The translations under genes and the position numbers were made by a program. This document shows positions 1 through 5,231 of a DNA stretch of 5,355 bases, piece by piece; position 1 is the first letter of the stretch; the number at the start of each line of letters is the position of its first letter. Source of the DNA: Spirochaetota bacterium. Lineage in GTDB: Bacteria > Spirochaetota > JAHITG01. The notes under the pieces are model-generated. The model ran no database searches and was not told the DNA's origin. It was given only the letters and a program-made list of their open reading frames with translations. The stretch covers positions 1 through 5,355 of the forward strand of contig JAHITG010000369.1 of assembly GCA_018817865.1 (NCBI GenBank), given 5' to 3'.

Positions 1-366
1 AAAAATCTCACCGACATCCAATGTAAGCTTAAGAGGTTTCTTAACATTGTCATCCAGGGAATCCAAAGATAGAAATGTGTTTTCATTAATCTTCAATTTG
101 TCACCGGTTTTAAATTTCAGGATCACTATGGCTTTAGAATATGTTTTGATCTGGCCACTGGTGCTGAAGGAATGATCATACTCGGCACTTTTCCACTCGT
201 CTTCTTTGCTGTCCCTGACATCGACTTTTCCTTGAAGATATTCAATTTTTACGAACTTCTGCTTTTCACTTGGAGTAATTGAAGTCTCTTTTTTACCACA
301 GCTAAAAAGCAGGATAAGAACCAATAAAATGGATACAGGCAAAAAGAATTTGAAGGGAATTCTCAT
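1..366 (-). CDS. FecR-domain lipoprotein (3' end outside window)
   Basis: Only the first 122 codons lie in the window; the gene continues past the left edge. The N-terminus (MRIPFKFF, then a hydrophobic run to about residue 20) ends in the lipobox L-F-S-C, with the acylated cysteine expected at residue 23, so the product is predicted to be a lipoprotein. A polar stretch follows, then from about residue 38 a FecR-type pattern: YLQGKVDVRD, a Trp after a short insert (DEWKSAEY), a GQIKTYSKA turn, IVILKFKTGDKLKINENT, and later LKLTLDVGEIF. This matches the FecR periplasmic domain order (G-x-V-x-V, W, T-x-x-x-S/A, F-x-x-G-x-x-L). Classical FecR proteins are inner-membrane anti-sigma regulators with a cytoplasmic tail. 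This one has no such tail and no sigma-factor gene beside it, so a surface or periplasmic structural role is more likely. The start is fixed by a full-length Shine-Dalgarno. No SpeI-like class I cleavage site competes with the lipobox. Confidence 0.85.
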   Translation of the reverse strand, partial: MRIPFKFFLPVSILLVLILLFSCGKKETSITPSEKQKFVKIEYLQGKVDVRDSKEDEWKSAEYDHSFSTSGQIKTYSKAIVILKFKTGDKLKINENTFLSLDSLDDNVKKPLKLTLDVGEIF

Positions 367-372
367 AATCTT

Positions 373-384
373 ATCACCTCCTTT
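373..384 (-). promoter_or_regulatory. Very strong ribosome binding site of the FecR lipoprotein
   Basis: Read on the minus strand the site is AAAGGAGGTGAT, complementary to the 16S 3' end over its whole length, with 6 bases between it and the ATG at 364-366. It is the strongest ribosome binding site in the window and fixes the start codon. Confidence 0.9.
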
Positions 385-392
385 GCGACATA

Positions 393-411
393 TTTATTGA
401 TACACAATAAA
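393..411 (-). repeat. 7-bp inverted repeat ahead of the FecR lipoprotein gene
   Basis: TTTATTG (393-399) and CAATAAA (405-411) are perfect inverted copies around a 5-base loop. The element sits 8 bases upstream of the ribosome binding site in the 85-base gap between the two genes. It could be a small mRNA hairpin or an operator half-site pair. It is AT-rich, so chance is a real alternative. No U-tract follows, so it is not an obvious terminator. Confidence 0.35.
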
Positions 412-451
412 CTGATTCGGCAATAATATATTAAGCAGAACTTGTGATATG

Positions 452-1852
452 CTACTTCACAATAATGGTATCCACAGGAGGAGCATCATCTTTAATAATA
501 TTAATCCCCATTTTTTTAATATTATTTAATTTATCCTGTGCTGTTATATTTACAAATGCTTTTGATTTATCAATAGAGAACGGTGAATTGTATGTAAAAC
601 TCTCTTTCCCGTCTATATTGACCGTAATATTATCTAAAATTGAGTCAAAGGCTTTTATCCTGATCTTTGTATTTTTACCAATAAAATAAGTATCTTTCGT
701 TTTTAATGAATACGGGCCTTCAAAAGAGTAATCCAATTGAGGAGGTGTAGAGTCAAGAACCACTTTTACGTCATATACTTTAGACCTGTTTTTTACTGAA
801 TCGCGCGCATAGAATTTAATAATATTTGTTTTTGATTCAATAAAATTAAACTTGATGGTCTTATGATCCTGGAAAGCACCATCATTCTGAGATATGAAAA
901 TTTCACTGTCTTCGCTTACATTATCGATCGCATTAAATGCGACAGAGGTACCCGGGGCAATATAATAGATCCCATCATTAATATATTTTATGCCGGATAA
1001 TTTCATTTTAACTTCCGGGGGCACATCATCTACCCTGATAGAAGCAAGTTTTACAAAGGATGTATTCCCCACAAAATCTATTCCATAGTAATTAAGTTTA
1101 TAAAGGCCATCTTTATTGAAAATGATAGGCTTATCAGGCTGGAATACCTGATATTCGGATTTATCAATAGAATAAAATATTTTTTTTACATCATCATCTT
1201 TTGACGTGAGTTTATAACCAGTTCCGGCAGGAACGATAATATAGTCTGATTTAATTGACATGGATAATTCATCTTTTCCTGTTTTAATCTCCGGTTTTAG
1301 ATCTATCTTCATATCAACGGGTTTTTCATCTATCTTCATATCAACGGGTTTTTCATCAGATAAGCTCTTTTCTTTGATTTCAGGCTTATCCACTCCTTTT
1401 ATATTTTTCTCTTTAATTTGAGGCTCATCTATTGCTATTTTATTTTTCTTGATATCCTCAGCCTTTAATTTTACCGTTGTATCCCTCTCTTTGTCCTCGG
1501 CCTTATATGTTACTATTTTATTTCTTTCTTTAAAATCAGGTTTATATAATACCTTTTGTTCTTTTTCCTTTATTACTTTAATCTTTGCAGTTTTAGAATA
1601 AGGGCCGTATAAGCCGGCTGCATTTATTCCGGCAATATGAAAATAATAATCACCCGGATCGAGATCGACTTTATATGAAGTATCAATCAGATCATTAAAT
1701 TCATAAAGCAGAGTATAAAAATTTTGATCTTTAGAAATCTGAAAATTATAAGATTTTGCCCACCTGGCCTTCTTCCATTTAAAGGTTATTTCTGAAGAGT
1801 ATAAAAATGTTGTATTTAATAATATTAATAATATCGCAAGCGTTTTTATCAT
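452..1852 (-). CDS. Secreted FN3-like / K-E-P repeat linker / Ig (OmpL47-type) repeat protein
   Basis: This 466-aa exported protein starts with a signal peptide (about residues 1-20, MIKTLAILLILLNTTFLYSS). Residues 21-95 look like one fibronectin-III-type domain: FKWKKARWAKSYNFQIS, then LDPGDYYFHIAGINAAGLYG, the usual W, Y-x-x-Q-I and PG-x-Y-x-x-x-I pattern. Residues 103-193 are a highly charged, proline-containing linker made of degenerate repeats. Residues 203-276, 281-368 and 374-458 are three Ig-like repeats, each closing with a (D)xxPP signature (DDVPPE, DSTPPQ, DDAPPV). The first has the OmpL47-type core YSIDKSEY...GLYKLNYYGIDFVGN. The second and third are more divergent. The chain stops just after the third PP boundary. 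The domain types suggest a periplasmic or surface-exposed scaffold or adhesin; no enzyme motif is seen. The ATG is the only plausible start, yet there is no Shine-Dalgarno. The gene is AT-rich compared with the flanking FecR and barrel genes. Confidence 0.85.
   Translation of the reverse strand: MIKTLAILLILLNTTFLYSSEITFKWKKARWAKSYNFQISKDQNFYTLLYEFNDLIDTSYKVDLDPGDYYFHIAGINAAGLYGPYSKTAKIKVIKEKEQKVLYKPDFKERNKIVTYKAEDKERDTTVKLKAEDIKKNKIAIDEPQIKEKNIKGVDKPEIKEKSLSDEKPVDMKIDEKPVDMKIDLKPEIKTGKDELSMSIKSDYIIVPAGTGYKLTSKDDDVKKIFYSIDKSEYQVFQPDKPIIFNKDGLYKLNYYGIDFVGNTSFVKLASIRVDDVPPEVKMKLSGIKYINDGIYYIAPGTSVAFNAIDNVSEDSEIFISQNDGAFQDHKTIKFNFIESKTNIIKFYARDSVKNRSKVYDVKVVLDSTPPQLDYSFEGPYSLKTKDTYFIGKNTKIRIKAFDSILDNITVNIDGKESFTYNSPFSIDKSKAFVNITAQDKLNNIKKMGINIIKDDAPPVDTIIVK
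1277..1546 (-). repeat. Degenerate 13-residue K/E/P coding repeats (linker of the 466-aa protein)
   Basis: Residues 103-192 align as successive units: YKPDFKERNKIVT, YKAEDKERDTTVK, LKAEDIKKNKIAI and DEPQIKEKNIKGV (13 residues each), then DKPEIKEKSLS (11), two identical DEKPVDMKI (9) and DLKPEIKTG. The shared pattern is an aromatic or acidic residue, K, P/A, E/D, then a K/E-rich tail. It is low-complexity, strongly charged and probably extended, separating the FN3-like head from the Ig-like repeats. Confidence 0.7.
1301..1354 (-). repeat. Perfect 27-bp tandem duplication inside the linker
   Basis: Bases 1301-1327 and 1328-1354 are identical over all 27 positions and encode two copies of EKPVDMKID in frame. 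Nucleotide identity with no silent change points to a recent slippage or unequal-recombination event. Confidence 0.95.
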
Positions 1853-1901
1853 ATAGTTAGTTATCCGGACAGATAATTCGGCGAAAATATTACTGCTATA
1901 T

Positions 1902-1929
1902 AGTATACCTTAAAAATCGAAAAATTCAA
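1902..1929 (-). promoter_or_regulatory. Putative sigma-70-type promoter of the 466-aa repeat protein
   Basis: On the minus strand, TTGAAT (1924-1929) and TATACT (1902-1907) are separated by 16 bases; the -10 differs from TATAAT at one position. The predicted 5' leader is about 40-45 bases. The upstream gene ends at 1964, so the promoter fills the intergenic gap. Confidence 0.55.
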
Positions 1930-1963
1930 GGTAAAAACAAAAAAAACCAGTATTATGATCGGT

Positions 1964-2893
1964 CTATTTGGCGTTTGGTATTAATTTTGTTGTAGGGGGA
2001 GTAGCATCCACAGTAACAGCTAATGTCTGTATATCAGATTCATTTCCTACAATATCAACTGCTTTTACCTTGATCGTATGTATTCCTTCACCGGGTAAAG
2101 TAAAAGGAGTTTTATAATCCGTATATTTATCAGAATCAACAGCATAAAATACTGTAGAAACGGCCGATTCCATACTTACTGCTTCAATAGAATATTTAAA
2201 ATCCGCCGGAACATAGTTAACACCCTTTGCTTCAAACAATTTACCGGATGGTATGATCTTTACTATAGGTTTCGCGTTATCAATATTTACTGAAAAGGAT
2301 TGTTCTGCAGATATATTCCCAAGATTATCAACAGCTCTATATTTGATCGTATGCAGTCCGCTTTTTTTAAAAACTATTTTTTCATTATAAGGTTTATAAG
2401 CACCGCTATCTTCCGAATACTCAATAGTTTTTACTCCACAGCTTTTATCAGTTGCTGATAATGAGAATTCTGTAATACCTGAAGCATATTGTTTATCATT
2501 ATGTGTCACCAGTTTAATACTTGAATCAAGCTTTACTTCCGGAGGTGTATTGTCAATTATTACAGTATACGCAGTCTCTTTTGATCTGTTCTCTACATTA
2601 TCAATAGAATAATAAATTATTGTATGAAATCCCTCTTGATCAAGTGTAATCGGTTTTGTATATTCGACAAACTCACTCTTATCTATCTTCACCAGTATAG
2701 ATTTAACTAATGATAATTTATCTTCACTGACAAGTGTAAAAGTAGCTTTTGATGTGGCATAATCTGACTTTCCATCGTTAAATATATTTCCTTCCTTTTC
2801 AGCCGGCACGGCTTTAATTTCTTGTGTATAACCGGGGACAGCGATAATTAAAAAAAGTAATATAAAAGTAACCAAATATTTTAAATTAATCAT
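1964..2893 (-). CDS. Secreted OmpL47-type three-repeat protein
   Basis: The product is 309 aa when started at the ATG at 2891-2893. A longer start two codons upstream (2897-2899) exists but lies only 1 base from the AAGGAG motif, whereas the chosen ATG is 7 bases away. The signal peptide is MINLKYLV, a hydrophobic core, then about GYT at residues 21-23. The rest is three similar repeats of roughly 90 residues (about 30-117, 119-208, 209-299). The core of each is an x-Y/V-x-x-D-S/K-x-x-Y/F-x-x-Y segment, a G-x-HTI-K/I-Y/V-x-A/S-V/I-D turn, GN/EN-x-S, and V-x-I/V-D-x-T/A-x-P. This is the OmpL47-type / Ig-like repeat known from Leptospira surface proteins. It shares the IDKSE(Y/F) segment with the next gene downstream, suggesting paralogy. 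No catalytic motif is seen; surface binding or scaffolding is inferred. It has its own promoter and is AT-rich. Confidence 0.85.
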   Translation of the reverse strand: MINLKYLVTFILLFLIIAVPGYTQEIKAVPAEKEGNIFNDGKSDYATSKATFTLVSEDKLSLVKSILVKIDKSEFVEYTKPITLDQEGFHTIIYYSIDNVENRSKETAYTVIIDNTPPEVKLDSSIKLVTHNDKQYASGITEFSLSATDKSCGVKTIEYSEDSGAYKPYNEKIVFKKSGLHTIKYRAVDNLGNISAEQSFSVNIDNAKPIVKIIPSGKLFEAKGVNYVPADFKYSIEAVSMESAVSTVFYAVDSDKYTDYKTPFTLPGEGIHTIKVKAVDIVGNESDIQTLAVTVDATPPTTKLIPNAK

Positions 2894-2900
2894 ATTCATT

Positions 2901-2906
2901 CTCCTT
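2901..2906 (-). promoter_or_regulatory. Ribosome binding site that decides the start of the OmpL47-type gene
   Basis: The minus strand reads AAGGAG. It lies 1 base from the first ATG (2897-2899) but 7 bases from the second (2891-2893). The second spacing is normal, so the shorter protein is preferred. Confidence 0.75.
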
Positions 2907-2925
2907 ATTTAGAAATTGTTTTATT

Positions 2926-2953
2926 AATGTAATTGATTATTAAACTTTGTCAA
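2926..2953 (-). promoter_or_regulatory. Putative promoter of the OmpL47-type gene
   Basis: A perfect TTGACA (2948-2953 on the minus strand) is followed after 16 bases by TACATT (2926-2931), 4 of 6 matches to TATAAT. The leader to the start codon would be about 25 bases. The -10 is weak, so confidence rests on the -35 and on the spacing shared with the other genes. Confidence 0.5.
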
Positions 2954-2961
2954 GATGTTTT

Positions 2962-2995
2962 AAAAAAAATACCAAAAGGTGCCGGGGCGTTACCT
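2962..2995 (-). terminator. Weak candidate terminator after the FlgO-barrel gene
   Basis: On the minus strand, AGGT (2992-2995) can pair with ACCT (2977-2980) around a GC-rich interior (GCCCCGGC) that allows two more pairs with a bulge. Runs of 4 and 8 T residues follow (T8 at 2962-2969). The stem is short and imperfect, so this is only a candidate. It sits between the stop codon at 3071 and the next promoter, where a terminator would be expected. Confidence 0.3.
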
Positions 2996-3015
2996 ATTAC
3001 TTTTATTCTGCACCT

Positions 3016-3034
3016 CTGCTGAATTGAACAGCAG
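3016..3034 (-). repeat. 6-bp inverted repeat in the 3' region of the FlgO-barrel gene
   Basis: CTGCTG (3016-3021) and CAGCAG (3029-3034) are inverted copies around a 7-base loop, 37 bases past the stop codon. No U-tract follows directly. It may stabilise the mRNA end or be a first, Rho-assisted stop element. Confidence 0.35.
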
Positions 3035-3070
3035 GTTACCTGAACAAGCTGAAGATATCCGGCAGTCCAA

Positions 3071-4201
3071 TTAAAAGAAGACCATAACAGCCCCTTCCAA
3101 TTTAATACCGTTCATGACCCTTTCTGTGACAAGGCCCTGGAAGGTCTGAGAGAATTTTTTTAAATAGTGGAAATAGCCTAAACCGATATAAAAGGAAATG
3201 GGGTTCTTTTCCATGAAAACAAGATCAATGCGCGGCTCCAGGATACCGGAGCTGTAGGACCCGGGCTCATCATTTCTTATTTCAACCGTATTATAATAAT
3301 AATACTCAAAGACATTAATACTGGAAGTGATCCATCCTGCCAGCAGGTTCGGCTGGATCGATAAGGACCTGGAAACCGGGATACGGTAGCCATAGCCGGC
3401 CAGAAGCAGGAGGCTGTTCTTCAGGTTATAGCTGACATTAATACTTGAGCCAACCGGATCATCAACCTTATGATGTTCGATATAGAAATGACCAAAAAAG
3501 AAAATACCCTGAAGCGAGACCCAGTGAGGGCCCGAAAGGTTATAATGTGCCCCGAGGCTCAGGCCGATTGAATAAATGGCATTGTTCTGATAGTCCATTC
3601 CGAACCAGCTCATGGAACTGCCTATATGAAGGCGGTACCGAGGGGGCTGGTATTTTTTGGCTGTATCCTCAAGCAGGTCAGGATCAAGGTCCATGGAATC
3701 TGAGAGCAGGATAGAACTGGTCTCCACTTCCACTACCCTGACAGCAACACGGTAAAAACCTGCCAGCCTGGATACAGAACCGACAATAAGGTATTTTGCA
3801 TTGATCAGCTTTCCGACCGAAGGCGCTTTATCCGAGTCATATAAGCCGGTCAGGCTCATTTCCATTGAATTGAGGATGCTGTTGATCTGCTTTTTTTCGA
3901 CCATGCGGAATTTCCCTGATCTTTCGAACTGTTCGGTTATGATCTCAGATACAGCGAATCCCAGATTGGCCCTGTCAGCTTCCTGCGATTTGTTGTCAAA
4001 GTCTGCAATAGCAATGGTTGTGCCTCGAGCAGCTTTAGGCTCCAGCTTTTCAATTATAGAATCAGAGAACTGTTTTATCTTCGCTGTAACCTCGCTTTCT
4101 TCAGCATAAACCCGGGGGACGGATAACGCGAAAAAGAGGGCCAGAAAAAAAATAATACTAATGAATGGATTTGTCTTTAACATTACATTTTTTTTATGCA
4201 T
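3071..4201 (-). CDS. FlgO/CsgG-like domain protein with C-terminal outer-membrane beta-barrel
   Basis: This 376-aa exported protein has a signal peptide of about 33 residues ending V-Y-A before EESEV. Residues about 43-167 match the FlgO/CsgG-like fold: TIAIADFDNKS (62-72), LGFAVSEIITEQFERSGKFRMVEKK split over 80-104, a 'QINSIL' helix, KLINAKYLIVGSVSR (131-145), then VAVRVVEVETSSIL. In FlgO and CsgG this region builds an outer-membrane-associated assembly. After a short linker (about 171-187) the rest alternates polar and hydrophobic residues in about eight strands (for example YSIGLSLGAHYNLS, SLLLLAGYGYRIP, ISFYIGLGYFHYL, GIKLEGAVMVFF) and ends in Phe, the usual barrel-insertion signal. No lipobox is present, unlike FlgO or CsgG, so the barrel would provide the membrane anchor. 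The start is chosen by GGGGG 4 bases upstream; an internal ATG at codon 7 lacks a ribosome binding site. Function unknown; a surface assembly or envelope role is inferred. GC content is higher than in the two repeat genes. Confidence 0.85.
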   Translation of the reverse strand: MHKKNVMLKTNPFISIIFFLALFFALSVPRVYAEESEVTAKIKQFSDSIIEKLEPKAARGTTIAIADFDNKSQEADRANLGFAVSEIITEQFERSGKFRMVEKKQINSILNSMEMSLTGLYDSDKAPSVGKLINAKYLIVGSVSRLAGFYRVAVRVVEVETSSILLSDSMDLDPDLLEDTAKKYQPPRYRLHIGSSMSWFGMDYQNNAIYSIGLSLGAHYNLSGPHWVSLQGIFFFGHFYIEHHKVDDPVGSSINVSYNLKNSLLLLAGYGYRIPVSRSLSIQPNLLAGWITSSINVFEYYYYNTVEIRNDEPGSYSSGILEPRIDLVFMEKNPISFYIGLGYFHYLKKFSQTFQGLVTERVMNGIKLEGAVMVFF

Positions 4202-4204
4202 CTT

Positions 4205-4213
4205 TCCCCCTTC
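4205..4213 (-). promoter_or_regulatory. Ribosome binding site of the FlgO-barrel gene
   Basis: The minus strand reads GAAGGGGGA, with 4 bases between the G-run and the ATG at 4199-4201. The spacing is short, but the alternative ATG at 4181-4183 would lie 22 bases away, so the longer start is kept. Confidence 0.6.
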
Positions 4214-4221
4214 ATCAAATC

Positions 4222-4250
4222 CCGGATCAGGACTTATAAACGATGTCCGG
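4222..4250 (-). repeat. Overlapping inverted repeats in the leader of the FlgO-barrel gene
   Basis: CCGGA (4222-4226) can pair with TCCGG (4246-4250), loop 19. GGAC (4230-4233) can instead pair with GTCC (4245-4248), loop 11. The two pairings share bases and exclude each other. They lie in the predicted leader of about 83 bases, just upstream of the ribosome binding site. Both stems are short, so this is only a structural possibility. Confidence 0.25.
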
Positions 4251-4291
4251 CTTTCTAAAGAAGAATCAAAATAATAATATCACTGGTCTTG

Positions 4292-4319
4292 AAAGTACAG
4301 AATGGAAGTCACTTGTCAA
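4292..4319 (-). promoter_or_regulatory. Putative promoter of the FlgO-barrel gene
   Basis: A perfect TTGACA (4314-4319 on the minus strand) is followed after 16 bases by TACTTT (4292-4297), only 3 of 6 matches to TATAAT. The leader would be about 83 bases, the longest in the window. The call leans on the consensus -35 and on the spacing shared with neighbouring genes. Confidence 0.4.
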
Positions 4320-4328
4320 TCTCTTTTT

Positions 4329-4377
4329 AAGAACAAGGTGCCGTGAAGAAGTAAGATAATGGACTGAATACGGCACC
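4329..4377 (-). terminator. Terminator-like stem after the 250-aa barrel gene
   Basis: GGTGCCGT (4337-4344) and ACGGCACC (4370-4377) form a perfect 8-bp GC-rich stem around a 25-base loop, 20 bases past the stop codon. On the transcribed strand the 3' arm is followed by TTGTTCTT, U-rich but interrupted. The long loop and broken U-tract make it less than a textbook terminator. Its position between a stop codon and the next promoter supports the call. Confidence 0.55.
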
Positions 4378-4397
4378 CGTTCATATTCTGTCATGAA

Positions 4398-5150
4398 TTA
4401 AAAGATCAGCTTAATGGTCGATGCAAAGCCAAGGTCTCTTGAATTTGCAAGCCCCTTGGCAAATTCATTCTGAAGATAAAAGATCTTTCCCAGCTTTGCC
4501 CCCAGGAACAGACTCGCGGCAGACTCCCCTTCTACAAGGCGTTTGTTGAAAGTCGACCCGTTCTGAGCACTGGAATATTCAGCTCCTATTCCGATCAGGG
4601 TGCTGTTATAAAATGAGTGAAACAAGCCCAGGTGTCCGCCGATAGAATATTCTGACCCGTGAGAAATATTAGCCTCAAATACGGGATGAACCACAAGTAT
4701 GTTCTCTTTCTTATAGAATATATTGGGAACGGAAAATTCGATCGCTGATTCATGACCTTCAAAATCACTTCGATGCGCAAGTATAATATCGAGCGTATAC
4801 ATGTCAACGGAATGCAAAGGTTTCGTATTAAGCACATTTAATACTCCTTTTATGCCGTATTCATCTATTTTGAATTCATTGCGCGGTTTTTCAGAAGAAG
4901 AGAGGCCTAATTGTATTGAAAACCTTTCAAACAGTCCATAATAGGCATTGAAATCGGATAAAAAAGTATCATCATCCGGATTTGTCATACTGTTAAACGA
5001 GTATTCACTGAGATTCTCCACTACCATCTGTTTCTGCGGATAGACCATGGAATAATTGTTCAGGAACAGGTAAGTGTCAAAACAGGCATAAAGACTTGCC
5101 GATGTAACTGTAATGAAAGCAATGCATAGAACTAATAATTTTTTGAGCAT
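4398..5150 (-). CDS. Predicted outer-membrane beta-barrel protein
   Basis: This 250-aa protein of unrecognised family has an N-terminal export signal (MLKKLLVLCIAFITVTSASLYA), with cleavage expected after A22, which puts a cysteine (C23) first in the mature chain, followed by FDTYLF. The L-Y-A-C sequence is lipobox-like, but Tyr at -2 is unusual, so type I cleavage with a leading Cys and lipidation are both possible. The mature part alternates hydrophobic and polar residues in strand-like stretches (FSIQLGLSSS, YTLDIILAHR, YSIGGHLGLFHSFY, TLIGIGAEYSSA, AASLFLGAKLG, FASTIKLIF) with short turns, has about 10-12 candidate strands and ends in Phe. This suits a small outer-membrane barrel; pore, transporter or structural role cannot be told. 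AAAGGAGG lies 7 bases before the ATG, so the start is firm. It is the first complete gene of the cluster, with a strong promoter of its own. Base composition is like the FlgO-barrel gene. Confidence 0.8.
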   Translation of the reverse strand: MLKKLLVLCIAFITVTSASLYACFDTYLFLNNYSMVYPQKQMVVENLSEYSFNSMTNPDDDTFLSDFNAYYGLFERFSIQLGLSSSEKPRNEFKIDEYGIKGVLNVLNTKPLHSVDMYTLDIILAHRSDFEGHESAIEFSVPNIFYKKENILVVHPVFEANISHGSEYSIGGHLGLFHSFYNSTLIGIGAEYSSAQNGSTFNKRLVEGESAASLFLGAKLGKIFYLQNEFAKGLANSRDLGFASTIKLIF

Positions 5151-5157
5151 ACATTTT

Positions 5158-5165
5158 CCTCCTTT
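5158..5165 (-). promoter_or_regulatory. Ribosome binding site of the 250-aa barrel gene
   Basis: The minus strand reads AAAGGAGG, 7 bases before the ATG at 5148-5150. An out-of-frame ATG four bases upstream of the start is much closer to the site, so the in-frame one is the better start. Confidence 0.85.
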
Positions 5166-5172
5166 TATTTTA

Positions 5173-5199
5173 GTAACACAAAAATTATAATCGTGCTAC
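5173..5199 (-). repeat. Possible 5'-end hairpin of the 250-aa barrel mRNA
   Basis: On the minus strand GTAGCAC (5193-5199) can pair with GTGTTAC (5173-5179): six Watson-Crick pairs and one G-U, loop 13. The 5' arm falls at or next to the start site expected from the promoter at 5204-5231, so the transcript could begin with this stem, as in leaders that protect mRNA from decay. It leaves the ribosome binding site free. Confidence 0.35.
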
Positions 5200-5203
5200 C
5201 GAA

Positions 5204-5231
5204 ATAATATTTTTTTAAAATATTTTGTCAA
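5204..5231 (-). promoter_or_regulatory. Strong sigma-70-type promoter of the 250-aa barrel gene
   Basis: A perfect TTGACA (5226-5231) and TATTAT (5204-5209, one mismatch to TATAAT) are 16 bases apart on the minus strand in very AT-rich DNA. It is the best promoter match in the window. The leader is about 45-50 bases. Confidence 0.75.

Noticed and set aside
367..451. Promoter for the FecR lipoprotein gene
   Set aside because: The best pair (TTGCCG with a -10 at 15-16 bases) matches poorly. With no terminator in the gap, readthrough from the upstream gene is simpler.
444..689. 81-codon open frame on the plus strand
   Set aside because: It lies wholly antisense to the Ig-like repeats of the 466-aa gene, whose domain pattern is convincing. 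Its hydrophobic composition follows from the complementary charged/AT-rich codons, and it has no family resemblance.
1277..1546. CRISPR-like or intergenic repeat array
   Set aside because: The repeats are in frame with a long gene, vary in length, and have no unique spacers.
1931..1963. Possible terminator after the OmpL47-type gene
   Set aside because: The minus strand has T8 right after the stop codon, but only 3-4 pairs (ACC with GGT) can form before it, so a stem strong enough for intrinsic termination is not seen.
3445..4109. Two open frames on the plus strand (89 and 102 codons)
   Set aside because: Both are antisense to the FlgO-barrel gene, which has a signal peptide, domain motifs and a ribosome binding site. 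The plus frames show none of these.
4595..4837. 80-codon frame on the minus strand in another phase
   Set aside because: It is an out-of-phase shadow inside the 250-aa barrel gene with no ribosome binding site and no recognisable domain.
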